Positions 1-7,585 of a stretch of DNA of 8,998 bases are shown here, piece after piece. The DNA is from an uncultured Lachnospiraceae bacterium (GTDB lineage Bacteria > Bacillota > Clostridia > Lachnospirales > Lachnospiraceae), in the NCBI GenBank assembly GCA_947651335.1, contig CANSYV010000042.1:1-8998 (forward strand), given 5' to 3'. The translations under genes were made by a program, and so were the position numbers. Within the stretch, counting starts at the first letter, position 1, and the number at the start of each line of letters is the position of its first letter. The notes below the pieces were generated by a model. The model worked only from the letters and a program-made list of their open reading frames with translations, was not told the origin of the DNA and made no database searches.

Positions 1-582
1 CTTCATGGTATATGCTTCCCTGTCCTGGATAAAATCATTGAAGCATTCATCCAGAACCAGCAGACTGCCTGTTTCCTCACAGACTGCCAGAATATCAGCC
101 AGCAAATCCCGGGGTGTGAGAACTCCTGTGGGATTATTGGGATTACACAGAAAAACCACCTGGGGCTGTTCCCGTCTGACTGCATCCACAAAGCCAGCAT
201 CCACCTGAAAGCCATTTTCCTCTTTCAGATAGAAGTAAGACACCTCACATCCCACACTGGCCAGCGCCTGCTGGTACTCTGCGAAGGTGGGAGCCGGAAC
301 CAGTGCTCTTTTTGGTTTTGCGGCGAGACAAAGGGAAAAAATCACTTCCGCGGCCCCATTTCCAAAATACAGCATCTGCTGGCTGACTCCCTCATACTCA
401 GCCAGCGCTTCCCTCAGCTCCTGACAGCGTACATCCGGATAAGCAGCCATCCGGGCCGCACTTTCTGCCGCCGCCTGCACCACACCTTTGGGCGGTCCCA
501 GAGGATTACAATTAGAAGAAAAATCTATACAGTCTTTATATCGATACACGTCTCCGCCGTGCAAATGCTTCATACCACTCAT
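1..582 (-). CDS. cobD: L-threonine-O-3-phosphate decarboxylase CobD (5' part, runs off the left edge)
   Basis: PLP-dependent enzyme of the class I/II aminotransferase fold. In the known pathway it decarboxylates L-threonine phosphate to (R)-1-amino-2-propanol phosphate, the linker that CbiB joins to the corrinoid. My translation gives 194 codons open to the left edge. It shows an N-terminal HGGDVYRY stretch (about 8-15), DFSSNCNPLGPP (20-31), GNGAAEVIF (74-82), CNPNNPTG (146-153) and VLDECFNDF (176-184). The last two are the family's substrate/PLP-binding Asn region and PLP-ring Asp region. The Schiff-base lysine should lie further on, outside the window, so it cannot be checked. The start is ambiguous. 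ATG 582-580 overlaps the cbiB stop as ATGA but has GGAAGG only 2 nt upstream. ATG 573-571, three codons later, has the same GGAAGG at 11 nt. Histidinol-phosphate aminotransferase is a relative, but HGGDVYR, SSNCNPLG and the cbiB neighbour favour CobD. Confidence 0.93.
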   Translation of the reverse strand, partial: MSGMKHLHGGDVYRYKDCIDFSSNCNPLGPPKGVVQAAAESAARMAAYPDVRCQELREALAEYEGVSQQMLYFGNGAAEVIFSLCLAAKPKRALVPAPTFAEYQQALASVGCEVSYFYLKEENGFQVDAGFVDAVRREQPQVVFLCNPNNPTGVLTPRDLLADILAVCEETGSLLVLDECFNDFIQDREAYTMK

Positions 583-1562
583 AGCCTTCCAGAAACTCCC
601 ATCCTGATTAGTGTAAAACATACCATCCCAAGAAATGCGGTCACATACATCAGCCGGTTCATCCTGGGAATATCCTCCGGCTGGATTTCCCGGTCCCTAT
701 CGCCGATGGAGGGCTTCTCATACAGTTTCCCAAAATACCAGGCATCCCCCGCCAGCTGTACATGCAGCGCCCCGGCAGCCACAGATTCTGTCTGGGCAGA
801 ATTGGGACTGGCATGACACAGACGGTCCCTGCAGAAAATTTTCCACCCATGCTTTCCATCCAGCCCGGACAGAGCACTGGCCGGTATCATCAGCAGAGCT
901 GTCAGTCTTGCGGGAATGAAATTAGCCGCGTCATCCAGCCTGGCCGCGCATTTCCCAAAATAAAAATACCGCTCATTCTTATATCCCACCATGGAATCCA
1001 TAGTATTCACAGCTTTATAGAGAAACATTCCCGGCACTCCCAGCAGCGCCATATAGAACATAGGCGCCGTCACACCGTCAGAAGTATTCTCCGCAATGGT
1101 CTCCACCGCAGCCTTTGTGACCCCTTCTAGTGTCAGCTGGGCGGTATCTCTGCCCACAATCATGGAAACTGCATAGCGGGCTTTTTCCAGATTCTGCTTC
1201 ACCAGCTCCTGGTAAACTTTCATACTCTCTTGTCTCAGGGTACAGGCTGCCAGCAGCTGCCAGCACCAGAATGTCTCCAGGAGAAAAGCGGCCAGCGGCC
1301 AGCGGCCTCTTAACACATACAGGACTGCCCAGGGAATACCCCAGGCACACACTGCAGTCAAAAGCACCAGAACCGCCCCGGCAGCTGTCTCCCTGCCAGG
1401 ATGACTGCCAGGCTGTTCACAGCCGAATACCCTGCGCAGTAATTTTTCCAAAAAAGAAATTCCATTTCCCACCAGACAGATGGGATGATACAGCCATCTG
1501 GGGTCCCCCAGCAGCAAATCCAGCAGAAATCCCAAAGGCAGAACAAAATTATGCAAATTCAT
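579..1562 (-). CDS. cbiB: Adenosylcobinamide-phosphate synthase CbiB
   Basis: Integral membrane enzyme, 327 aa, the usual family length. By family knowledge it joins aminopropanol phosphate (from CobD) to adenosylcobyric acid, giving adenosylcobinamide phosphate. Visible family motifs are DLLLGDPRWLYHP (15-27), VGRDTAQLTLEGVTKAAVET (136-155), ENTSDG (158-163), the KAVNTMDSMVGY block (183-194), RLDDAANFIPARL (208-220) and the SPNSAQTESVAAGAL block (252-266). Hydrophobic segments at about 5-18, 62-83, 88-107, 168-182, 217-230 and 304-319 fit a multi-pass protein. The ATG overlaps the cbiA stop by 4 nt (ATGA at 1562-1559). There is no strong Shine-Dalgarno upstream, only a GGGCAGGCGG-like stretch inside the cbiA end, so translation probably depends on coupling to cbiA. 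Its own stop overlaps the first possible cobD start the same way. This pairs it with the enzyme that makes its substrate. Confidence 0.97.
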   Translation of the reverse strand: MNLHNFVLPLGFLLDLLLGDPRWLYHPICLVGNGISFLEKLLRRVFGCEQPGSHPGRETAAGAVLVLLTAVCAWGIPWAVLYVLRGRWPLAAFLLETFWCWQLLAACTLRQESMKVYQELVKQNLEKARYAVSMIVGRDTAQLTLEGVTKAAVETIAENTSDGVTAPMFYMALLGVPGMFLYKAVNTMDSMVGYKNERYFYFGKCAARLDDAANFIPARLTALLMIPASALSGLDGKHGWKIFCRDRLCHASPNSAQTESVAAGALHVQLAGDAWYFGKLYEKPSIGDRDREIQPEDIPRMNRLMYVTAFLGMVCFTLIRMGVSGRL

Positions 1563-2968
1563 AGACGCTGCCGCCTGCCCTTTCTGCCGGAATCAGAATA
1601 TTCCCTGCATTTTTCCAAAAACGCCTTTGCCACCTGAGGATTCCCATAATAGTGAAAGTGGGGAAATCCGGCAAACAGCTGATTCATGCTGTGCATGCAC
1701 TCCCAGGAGCGGGTGCTGCATGGTTTTTTCGCCAGATAATCCTTGCCGCAGCTGGGGGAATCGAAATAGTGGAACTCGTGGGCGGGAATCTCCCCCACAT
1801 CCTGGCCAAAGACCCCCTCAATCCCCTGGGAAAGTTTCACATAGCCAAACCGGTGGTTCAGCTTTGGCGTCCGGTAAGCCCCTCCGGGTATAATCCCTGC
1901 CATTTTATAGGCATTGCCCTCCATATCCTCCATGGTCTCATGGAGATACATGAATCCGCCGCACTCCGCCACACAGGGCATCCCTTCTGTGACTCTCTTA
2001 TAAATGCTCTTTCTCATGGACTTATTTTTGTACAGCGCCCGGGCATACAGCTCCGGATATCCCCCGTACAGCAAAAGCCCTTTGGCTTCTTTGGGAACTT
2101 CCCTATCTCTCAAAGGGGAAAACCATACAATCTCAGCCCCCATATTTTTAAGCAGGCGGAAATTATCCTCATAGAAAAAGCAAAATGCCTCATCTCTTGC
2201 CGCCGCAATGGTCAGCGGCTCCTGAAGACGCCAGGAAAAACAGGGATTTTCCTGCTCCAGATCTGTCTCCTCTAGCTGCGGCGCCTCCCTGGCCAGCTCC
2301 AGCAGGCCATCCAAATCCATGGTTTTCTCCAGTATATTCGCCAGACGTTTCAGGCGCTGCCTGAGATCGGGAATCTCCTCTGGCTTTACCAGCCCCAGAT
2401 GGCGGCTGTCAATGACGCAGTCCGCCACTTTCGGCACATAGCCCAGCACTTTTATATTCAGATTCTCTTCCAGGAGATTCTTCATACGTTCATACATCAT
2501 GGGGGACAGCTGATTCAAAACCACCCCCCGGATTCGATTGTCTTCCCTGAATTCCAGAAAACCTTTTACATAGGCCGCCACGGAAAGACTCATTCCCCGG
2601 CAGTCCAGCACAAGCACCGCCGGTGTACGGGTCACACTGGACAGTTCATAGGCGCTGGCCTGAACCGTAGTGCCGCCCACGCCGTCATAAAAGCCCATGA
2701 CACCTTCCATCACTGCAATATCCGCATCCCTGGAGTTCTCTGCCAGCAGATAGCGGGTGACCGCTTCACCTGTAAAAAACGTATCTAAATTCCGGGATTT
2801 TGTCCCCAGCACCTGGCTGTGGAACATAGGGTCTATATAATCCGGACCGCATTTAAAAGAAGCGGCTTTCAGCCCCCTCTCCTGCAGTGCCTGAAGGATT
2901 CCGCAGGTGATCAGCGTCTTCCCGCTGCCGCTGGCCCCGGCCCCAATTAATATACGGGGAATGTTCAT
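1559..2968 (-). CDS. cbiA: Cobyrinate a,c-diamide synthase CbiA (glutamine amidotransferase)
   Basis: Cytosolic ATP- and glutamine-dependent enzyme, 469 aa, that amidates the c and then a carboxylates of cobyrinate. The N-terminal synthetase half has a P-loop-type GAGASGSGKT (9-18), SFKCGPDYIDPMFH (37-50), RNLD (59-62) and the EGVMGFYDG block (88-96). The C-terminal half is a CobB/CobQ-type glutaminase domain with GGYPEL (302-307), the nucleophile Cys336 in VAECGGFMYL, and a late FPHFH (435-439) that supplies the candidate catalytic His. I start at ATG 2968-2966. It has AGGAGG 9 nt upstream, and the P-loop begins nine codons in. A longer reading from TTG at 2989 would place this Shine-Dalgarno inside the coding region. 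The ATG overlaps the stop of the J-E-T fusion by 4 nt (ATGA). The C-terminus ends in a short basic tail (GRKGRRQRL). Hydrogenobyrinate diamide synthase (CobB) is the aerobic counterpart; the neighbours here indicate CbiA. Confidence 0.96.
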   Translation of the reverse strand: MNIPRILIGAGASGSGKTLITCGILQALQERGLKAASFKCGPDYIDPMFHSQVLGTKSRNLDTFFTGEAVTRYLLAENSRDADIAVMEGVMGFYDGVGGTTVQASAYELSSVTRTPAVLVLDCRGMSLSVAAYVKGFLEFREDNRIRGVVLNQLSPMMYERMKNLLEENLNIKVLGYVPKVADCVIDSRHLGLVKPEEIPDLRQRLKRLANILEKTMDLDGLLELAREAPQLEETDLEQENPCFSWRLQEPLTIAAARDEAFCFFYEDNFRLLKNMGAEIVWFSPLRDREVPKEAKGLLLYGGYPELYARALYKNKSMRKSIYKRVTEGMPCVAECGGFMYLHETMEDMEGNAYKMAGIIPGGAYRTPKLNHRFGYVKLSQGIEGVFGQDVGEIPAHEFHYFDSPSCGKDYLAKKPCSTRSWECMHSMNQLFAGFPHFHYYGNPQVAKAFLEKCREYSDSGRKGRRQRL

Positions 2969-4971
2969 TGTGCCTTCCCTCCTGTACAAGTAATAATATA
3001 GATGGGATTTTCCCCCATCATCATGTGATACCTGCCCAGACTGCGGGCCCGGGATACCATCACCTGGACCACTTCTGTATCTTTCAGGGAAAGTGTTTTC
3101 ACCGAATCCATAGCTTCCTGAAGGGTCTCCAGTGTGATACAGTTTATGACAATGCGGACAGCGGGATTTTTCTCAAGAACTGCCTCCAGAATTTCTCTCA
3201 GATTTCCGGAAGATCCCCCCACAAAGCAGTGAGTGGGCGCCTGAAGCCCCTCCAGCACGTCCGGAGCCAGTCCCTCCACCACTTCCAGGTTATCCCTCGC
3301 GAATTTCCGGGCGTTTTCCCGGATTAATTCCACCGCCTCCGGCTTTCTTTCCACCGCGTATACCTTTCCCTCAAAAGCCCTCAGGGCCATTTCCACGGAC
3401 AAAGAGCCGGTTCCCGCACCCACGTCATAGCAGACCGCCTCCGGGGAGAGTTCCAGCTTCGCCAGGGAAAGTGTACGCACTTCCTCTTTGGTCATGGGAA
3501 CCGTCTTCTCCCCGGCAGTGTTTCTGATAAATTCCGAATCCCGGATACGCCCCGGATAAAGAACCGGATGAGAGTTCCAGGCATAGAACACACTTAAAGG
3601 ATCGCCCTGATAATCTGTCAGCTCCTGTGCCCTGGCAGAAAAAATCTTCTCCCCGGGATAAGACAGCTGTTCTCCCACAAAAAGCTGCACATCCCCCAGA
3701 CCGTAACTGCACAATTTCTGCGACAGCTGCCCGATGGCGCCTGACTCACCCAGAATCCCGAAAGTCCCTTCATTGGCGCGGATTTGATGCACCAGATTAC
3801 AGGACCTGCCGTGGGCGCTGGCCAGCACAGCCTGATCCCAGCTTCTGCCGATTCCCGCCATAAAATAATTCAGGGAGGAAATCCCTGGAAGTGCCTGTAT
3901 CACCGCCTCTTTGGGCAGTCCTTTCCTGAGCTTATCCATCAGTGGACGGCAACCGCTGTAAAAACCCACATCTCCGGACAGGGCCACAGCAATCTTTTCG
4001 TACTCCGGATGTTCCAGCAGATAATCCAGAATCCGCTCTGCCCGGTATTCCTTTAGAATGGGCTGTCCCGGGACTGCCGCTGCCTGAAGCATCCTCCCGG
4101 CGCCGATGAGCAGGTCAGCCTCCCGGCAGGCCTTCTGCCCGGCCAGAGTCATGGTAGCCTCGTCCCCCATTCCGATTCCCACCAGGGAAACCTGCGGACG
4201 GTAAGGAATCTCACAGATGGACTGGAGTTTTCTCTTACACTCCCAGAAGGTAATTCCCTGTTCCACAACAGGCCTGCCGATCACCACCAGCTGGACCCCC
4301 TGCTGTCTGGCAGCCTGGCATTTTTCCTGAAATCCTCCGGCATGGCCGGTATCCTTCGTCACCAGATAACGGCACTGCCACTGGCGCAGCATAGCCTGGT
4401 TCATTTCCGTGGAAAAAGGCCCCTGCATGCAAATCAGATGGCTCCCGGTAAATCCCAGGCCAGCACATGCCTGAACCACAGACGGCAGGGAGAGCACCCG
4501 GGCATATACCCGGTTTTCATAATCAGGAAGACTGGTAAAAGCCGCCAGCTCCTTGCTTCCTGTTGTCACCAGAATATTCCCCTGGGTTTTCTTTAAGAAC
4601 TCCACCGCACCGGGCACATCTTCCACATAGTGGATCTGTCCCTGTTCTTCATTCGGCGCCAGTTCCTCCCGGACCACCCGCATATAGGGAACATTTTGTT
4701 CTTCACACGCTCTGCGGATATTGGCGCTCACCTGGGCGGCATAAGGATGCGTGGCATCCACCACATGGGAAAACGAATGCCGCGCCAGGAAAGCTCTCAT
4801 TTCTTCCCCGTCCATCCGATGCCCGGAACAGGTGAAATTCTCCCTCTCTTTCAGATGCTTCAGGCCATACTCTGTGGCAGTACAGATATGGGCCGCCGCC
4901 TGATTCTCATACAGATATTCTGCCAGGGCATAGCCCTCCGCCGTACCTGCAAATACAAGTATCTTACACAT
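2965..4971 (-). CDS. cbiJET: Trifunctional fusion: cobalt-precorrin-6A reductase (CbiJ), precorrin-7 C5-methyltransferase (CbiE) and precorrin-6B C15-methyltransferase (CbiT)
   Basis: One 668-aa open frame holds three enzymes. Residues 1 to about 255 are a CbiJ/CobK-type NAD(P)H reductase, with FAGTAEGYALAEYL (7-20), DATHPYAAQVSANIR (72-86) and LVTTGSKEL (134-142). Residues about 258-468 are a CbiE-type tetrapyrrole methylase, with VGIGMGD (264-270), ALSGDVGFYSG (330-340) and LPGISSLNYF (361-370). Residues about 475-668 are a CbiT Rossmann methyltransferase, with the SAM-binding DVGAGTGSLSVE (516-527), VGGSSGNLREIL (584-595) and INCITLETL (609-617). By family knowledge CbiJ reduces Co-precorrin-6A to 6B, CbiT methylates C15 and decarboxylates to give Co-precorrin-7, and CbiE methylates C5 to give Co-precorrin-8. 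These are consecutive steps. The ATG overlaps the cbiH stop by 8 nt, and only a weak GGGG lies 8 nt upstream. No stop or frameshift interrupts the domains. CbiE-CbiT fusions (CobL type) are common; joining CbiJ in front is less so. Confidence 0.95.
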   Translation of the reverse strand: MCKILVFAGTAEGYALAEYLYENQAAAHICTATEYGLKHLKERENFTCSGHRMDGEEMRAFLARHSFSHVVDATHPYAAQVSANIRRACEEQNVPYMRVVREELAPNEEQGQIHYVEDVPGAVEFLKKTQGNILVTTGSKELAAFTSLPDYENRVYARVLSLPSVVQACAGLGFTGSHLICMQGPFSTEMNQAMLRQWQCRYLVTKDTGHAGGFQEKCQAARQQGVQLVVIGRPVVEQGITFWECKRKLQSICEIPYRPQVSLVGIGMGDEATMTLAGQKACREADLLIGAGRMLQAAAVPGQPILKEYRAERILDYLLEHPEYEKIAVALSGDVGFYSGCRPLMDKLRKGLPKEAVIQALPGISSLNYFMAGIGRSWDQAVLASAHGRSCNLVHQIRANEGTFGILGESGAIGQLSQKLCSYGLGDVQLFVGEQLSYPGEKIFSARAQELTDYQGDPLSVFYAWNSHPVLYPGRIRDSEFIRNTAGEKTVPMTKEEVRTLSLAKLELSPEAVCYDVGAGTGSLSVEMALRAFEGKVYAVERKPEAVELIRENARKFARDNLEVVEGLAPDVLEGLQAPTHCFVGGSSGNLREILEAVLEKNPAVRIVINCITLETLQEAMDSVKTLSLKDTEVVQVMVSRARSLGRYHMMMGENPIYIITCTGGKAQ
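2978..2983 (-). promoter_or_regulatory. Shine-Dalgarno that fixes the cbiA start
   Basis: AGGAGG lies 9 nt before ATG 2968 and inside the 3' end of the preceding cbiJ-E-T gene. It supports the ATG rather than the upstream in-frame TTG at 2989 as the cbiA start. Confidence 0.8.
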
Positions 4972-5695
4972 CTTTATATCCCCGGGGCGTAACCATGCGG
5001 TCCCCCAGCCTCTTTGTCTGGGAATTGCCGATAAACACTGTGGTGAACATATCCACCTGGGTATTCTGCAGTTCCTTCAGGGTCATGATCTGGTTCTGCT
5101 CCCCTTCTCTTCCGATGTTTCTCACAACCGCGCACACCGTATCTTCCGATTGATAACGCAGCAGCAAACCGCAGGCTCTGTTCAGATAATCTTTCCGTTT
5201 CTTACTGGAAGGATTATACAGGCAGATGGCAAAATCCGCCTCCGCCGCATGCAGAAGCCGCGCCTCAATCTTCTCCCAGGGGGTCAGCAGGTCGCTGAGG
5301 CTGATCAGACAGAAATCGTGAATCAACGGCGCACCTAGAACAGCAGCTCCGGCTGTGGCCGCAGTCACTCCCGGCAGCACCTTCACCTCTACCTGGGGAT
5401 AATCCTGCCCCACTTCATACATGAGCCCGGCCATGCCGTAAACTCCCGCGTCTCCGCTGCAGATCATGGCAACAGACTTTCCTTTTTCAGCTTCCTCAAA
5501 AGCCATCCGGCACCGCTGTACCTCCTTTTTCATAGGAGTTGTGAGAAATTCTTTTCCCGGAAAATGCTCTTTCACCAAATCCACATAAACCGTATAGCCG
5601 ATAATCACATCACAGCTTTTCAAGGCCTCAGCTGCTTCAATGGTCATCTGTTCATAAGAACCCGGTCCAATGCCTGCCACATATATTGTACTCAT
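4964..5695 (-). CDS. cbiH: Cobalt-precorrin-3 C17-methyltransferase CbiH (ring contraction)
   Basis: SAM-dependent tetrapyrrole methylase, 243 aa. In the anaerobic pathway it methylates C17 of cobalt-precorrin-3 and contracts the ring to give cobalt-precorrin-4. The sequence shows the N-terminal VAGIGPGSYEQMT (6-18), CSGDAGVYGMAG (79-90), LPGVTAATAGAAVLGAPL (107-124), HDFCLISLSDLLTPW (126-140), LYNPSSKKR (159-167) and VVRNIGREGE (190-199). Together these are typical of CbiH/CobJ. It is the short single-domain form, with no extra C-terminal Fe-S domain like that of the long CbiH60 type. The ATG follows GAGAGG at 7 nt. The 29-nt gap after cbiG repeats a 13-nt stretch also found before cbiF. Its stop lies inside the start of the J-E-T gene. 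CobJ of the aerobic route is the close relative, but cbiD and cbiG alongside favour CbiH. Confidence 0.96.
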   Translation of the reverse strand: MSTIYVAGIGPGSYEQMTIEAAEALKSCDVIIGYTVYVDLVKEHFPGKEFLTTPMKKEVQRCRMAFEEAEKGKSVAMICSGDAGVYGMAGLMYEVGQDYPQVEVKVLPGVTAATAGAAVLGAPLIHDFCLISLSDLLTPWEKIEARLLHAAEADFAICLYNPSSKKRKDYLNRACGLLLRYQSEDTVCAVVRNIGREGEQNQIMTLKELQNTQVDMFTTVFIGNSQTKRLGDRMVTPRGYKDV

Positions 5696-5724
5696 AAAAA
5701 ATCCTCTCTTATGTCAAAGTTCTC

Positions 5725-6768
5725 TCAAAACACCGGACTCCATTTCTTCATGGCAAGGGCAACGGTCACCCCGTCCCGTGTCGTCTTTCTTAAAACAATC
5801 CGTCCTTTTCCACAGGCCCGCAGAGCGCTCCTCTCACACACATTATCCACACCTGCCACAGACTCCACAAAGGGGGAGGGGGTAAACTGTCCCTCCAGTT
5901 CATTCAGCTCCTCTGCGGAAAAGGTCACATAGGGAATCTGCCGCTCCCTGCAGTAATCCACAATCCCCGGCTCATCCTTTTTTAAATCAATGCTGGCCGC
6001 CTGTTCAAAGGCCACTACGGGAATCAGCAGCTGATTACCCGCATACCTGACAGCCTCCTCGATTTTCTTCATGGGTGTGCCCTTCCTGCAGCCAATTCCC
6101 ACGCTGATCACCCGTGGAATCAGATACAATGTGTGGAGAAACGGATGCTCCCGGAAGCTGGCCGTCAGAGCAATTCCCAGTTCCGGCTTCTCCTCCTGTT
6201 CCCCGTGTACCAGCCCTGAAGGCAGATCCCCCACCCAGGGAAAATCACTGTAAAAGCCCACAGGCTTTCCCTCTAAAAGCCTGGCCGAAATCTCCTTGGC
6301 ATACTTCATGTCTGCCATATAACATCCATTTTTCTGCGCGAACATGTCCACCGCAAAAACCTGGTTCAAATCAGTAGCAGTGGTGACCACAGGCTGTGCA
6401 CCGGCGATTTCGGCTACAGTCTGCGCCAGACGGTTGCCTCCCCCGATATGTCCGGACAAAAGTGAAATGGCAAATTTCCCCTTTTCATCCACCACCACAA
6501 CGGCAGGGTCCACCGTCTTATGGCGGATATAGGGAGCAATGCTGCGCACCGCGATTCCACAGGCCCCCACAAAAATAAACGCATCCAGTGTCCCAAAGTG
6601 ATTTCCTGTCCACTGGCCCACCGATTCTTCCACCTGATATGCCGTATCAGAGGAAAATCTTCCCTTTCCCCATACAGACACCTGACAGTCTCTCTCTTCC
6701 AGTCCAGCCCTCAGCTTTTCCCCCAATTCATAGCCTCTGCGGCTGAAACTGATAATACCAATCTCCAT
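5725..6768 (-). CDS. cbiG: Cobalt-precorrin-5A hydrolase CbiG
   Basis: CbiG opens the delta-lactone of cobalt-precorrin-5A and releases the two-carbon fragment (as acetaldehyde in the known anaerobic pathway), giving cobalt-precorrin-5B. It is 347 aa, the usual full length. The N-terminal and central parts carry FVGACGIAVRSIAPYI (66-81), the DPAVVVVDE stretch (87-95), the SLLSGHIGGGNRLA block (102-115) and VTTATDLN (128-135). The C-terminal CbiG domain carries VGIGCRKGT (223-231) and VESVAGVDNVCERSAL (301-316). CbiG is a marker of the anaerobic route, because the aerobic pathway handles this step with CobG and CobF. The ATG is preceded by GAGGGAG ending 4 nt upstream, within a 28-nt gap after cbiF. 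The next gene starts 29 nt after its stop. No essential motif looks missing. Confidence 0.97.
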   Translation of the reverse strand: MEIGIISFSRRGYELGEKLRAGLEERDCQVSVWGKGRFSSDTAYQVEESVGQWTGNHFGTLDAFIFVGACGIAVRSIAPYIRHKTVDPAVVVVDEKGKFAISLLSGHIGGGNRLAQTVAEIAGAQPVVTTATDLNQVFAVDMFAQKNGCYMADMKYAKEISARLLEGKPVGFYSDFPWVGDLPSGLVHGEQEEKPELGIALTASFREHPFLHTLYLIPRVISVGIGCRKGTPMKKIEEAVRYAGNQLLIPVVAFEQAASIDLKKDEPGIVDYCRERQIPYVTFSAEELNELEGQFTPSPFVESVAGVDNVCERSALRACGKGRIVLRKTTRDGVTVALAMKKWSPVF

Positions 6769-6796
6769 GAAACTCCCTCATTAATGTTTTCTATAT

Positions 6797-7561
6797 TTAA
6801 CAGTCACTTTTCTTATCACGGAACTCTGTCTCAAACTCCGGATGGTACAGCCTGGACCGCTCATAGGAGCTGGCAGACACTGCATCTCCGATAATCATCA
6901 ATGCCGTTTTAGTAATCTGATGTTCCCTGGCAGTCTGGGCCAGTGTTCCCACTGTGCACACATAGGTCTTTTCATCCTCCCAGGTAGCCTTATACACAAT
7001 GGCCGCGGGAGTATCTTTGGTGTACCCGCCTGCCACAAGCCTTTCACTGAGCTCCTCCAGCATAGAGGTGCTCAAAAAGACAACCATAGTAGCCTGGTGT
7101 GCCGCAAAAGACTCAATGCTCTCTTTATCCGGAACCGGCGTCCTGCCTGCCATACGGGTGATAATCACACTCTGGGAAACCTCCGGCAGTGTATATTCCA
7201 GATTCAAAGCAGAAGCTGCCCCGCAGAAAGAGCTGACCCCTGGACAGGAATCATAGGCAATCCCCTCCTCATCCAGCACGTCCATCTGTTCACGGACAGC
7301 GCCGTATATACAGGGGTCTCCTGTATGCAGCCGCACTGTCACCCTGCCTTCCTTTTCCGCCTGGCGCATCACATCCAGAACTTCCTCCAGTGTCATCTTG
7401 GCGCTGTTATGTATCTGGCATTTGGGTTTTGCATAATCCAGAAGCTGGGGATTCACCAGCGATCCCGCGTAAATAATCACATCCGCCTGCTCCAGCAGCT
7501 CCTTTCCCCGCAGGGTAATCAAATCCGGTGCCCCCGGCCCTGCTCCCACAAAATGTACCAT
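6797..7561 (-). CDS. cbiF: Cobalt-precorrin-4 C11-methyltransferase CbiF
   Basis: SAM-dependent tetrapyrrole methylase, 254 aa, that methylates C11 of cobalt-precorrin-4 to give cobalt-precorrin-5A. Motifs in order are VGAGPGAPDLITLRG (5-19), YAGSLVN (31-37), LHTGDPCIYGAVREQMD (78-94), SCPGVSSFCGAASALN (105-120), ITRMAGRTPVPDKESI (134-149) and VYKATWEDE (189-197). The RMAGRTPVP stretch separates CbiF/CobM from the other tetrapyrrole methylases. The start is firm because the SAM-binding loop begins at residue 5. The translation signals are odd, however. AGGAGG stands 13 nt from the ATG (7575-7580), longer than usual, and GAGAGG only 3 nt away (7565-7570), shorter than usual. The gap after cbiD is 24 nt. 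Confidence 0.97.
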   Translation of the reverse strand: MVHFVGAGPGAPDLITLRGKELLEQADVIIYAGSLVNPQLLDYAKPKCQIHNSAKMTLEEVLDVMRQAEKEGRVTVRLHTGDPCIYGAVREQMDVLDEEGIAYDSCPGVSSFCGAASALNLEYTLPEVSQSVIITRMAGRTPVPDKESIESFAAHQATMVVFLSTSMLEELSERLVAGGYTKDTPAAIVYKATWEDEKTYVCTVGTLAQTAREHQITKTALMIIGDAVSASSYERSRLYHPEFETEFRDKKSDC

Positions 7562-7585
7562 AATCCTCTCTTATCCTCCTGTGTA
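7562..7585 (-). promoter_or_regulatory. cbiD-cbiF spacer with two candidate Shine-Dalgarno sites
   Basis: Read on the minus strand, the 24-nt spacer contains AGGAGG (13 nt before the cbiF ATG) and GAGAGG (3 nt before it). Neither has ideal spacing. The 13 nt next to the ATG, ATAAGAGAGGATT, recur exactly in the cbiH leader at 5700-5712. Confidence 0.6.

Noticed and set aside
3..215. 70-codon minus-strand frame at the left edge
   Set aside because: It overlaps cobD in another frame. The cobD frame carries the conserved CNPNNPTG and LDEC motifs over the same bases.
1652..2275. 207-codon open frame on the plus strand
   Set aside because: It is antisense to the middle and C-terminal part of cbiA, with no motif, no neighbour on its strand and a low-information composition.
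2966..2989. Longer cbiA starting at TTG 2989
   Set aside because: The extension codes through the AGGAGG Shine-Dalgarno itself. ATG 2968 has proper spacing, and the P-loop begins nine codons after it.
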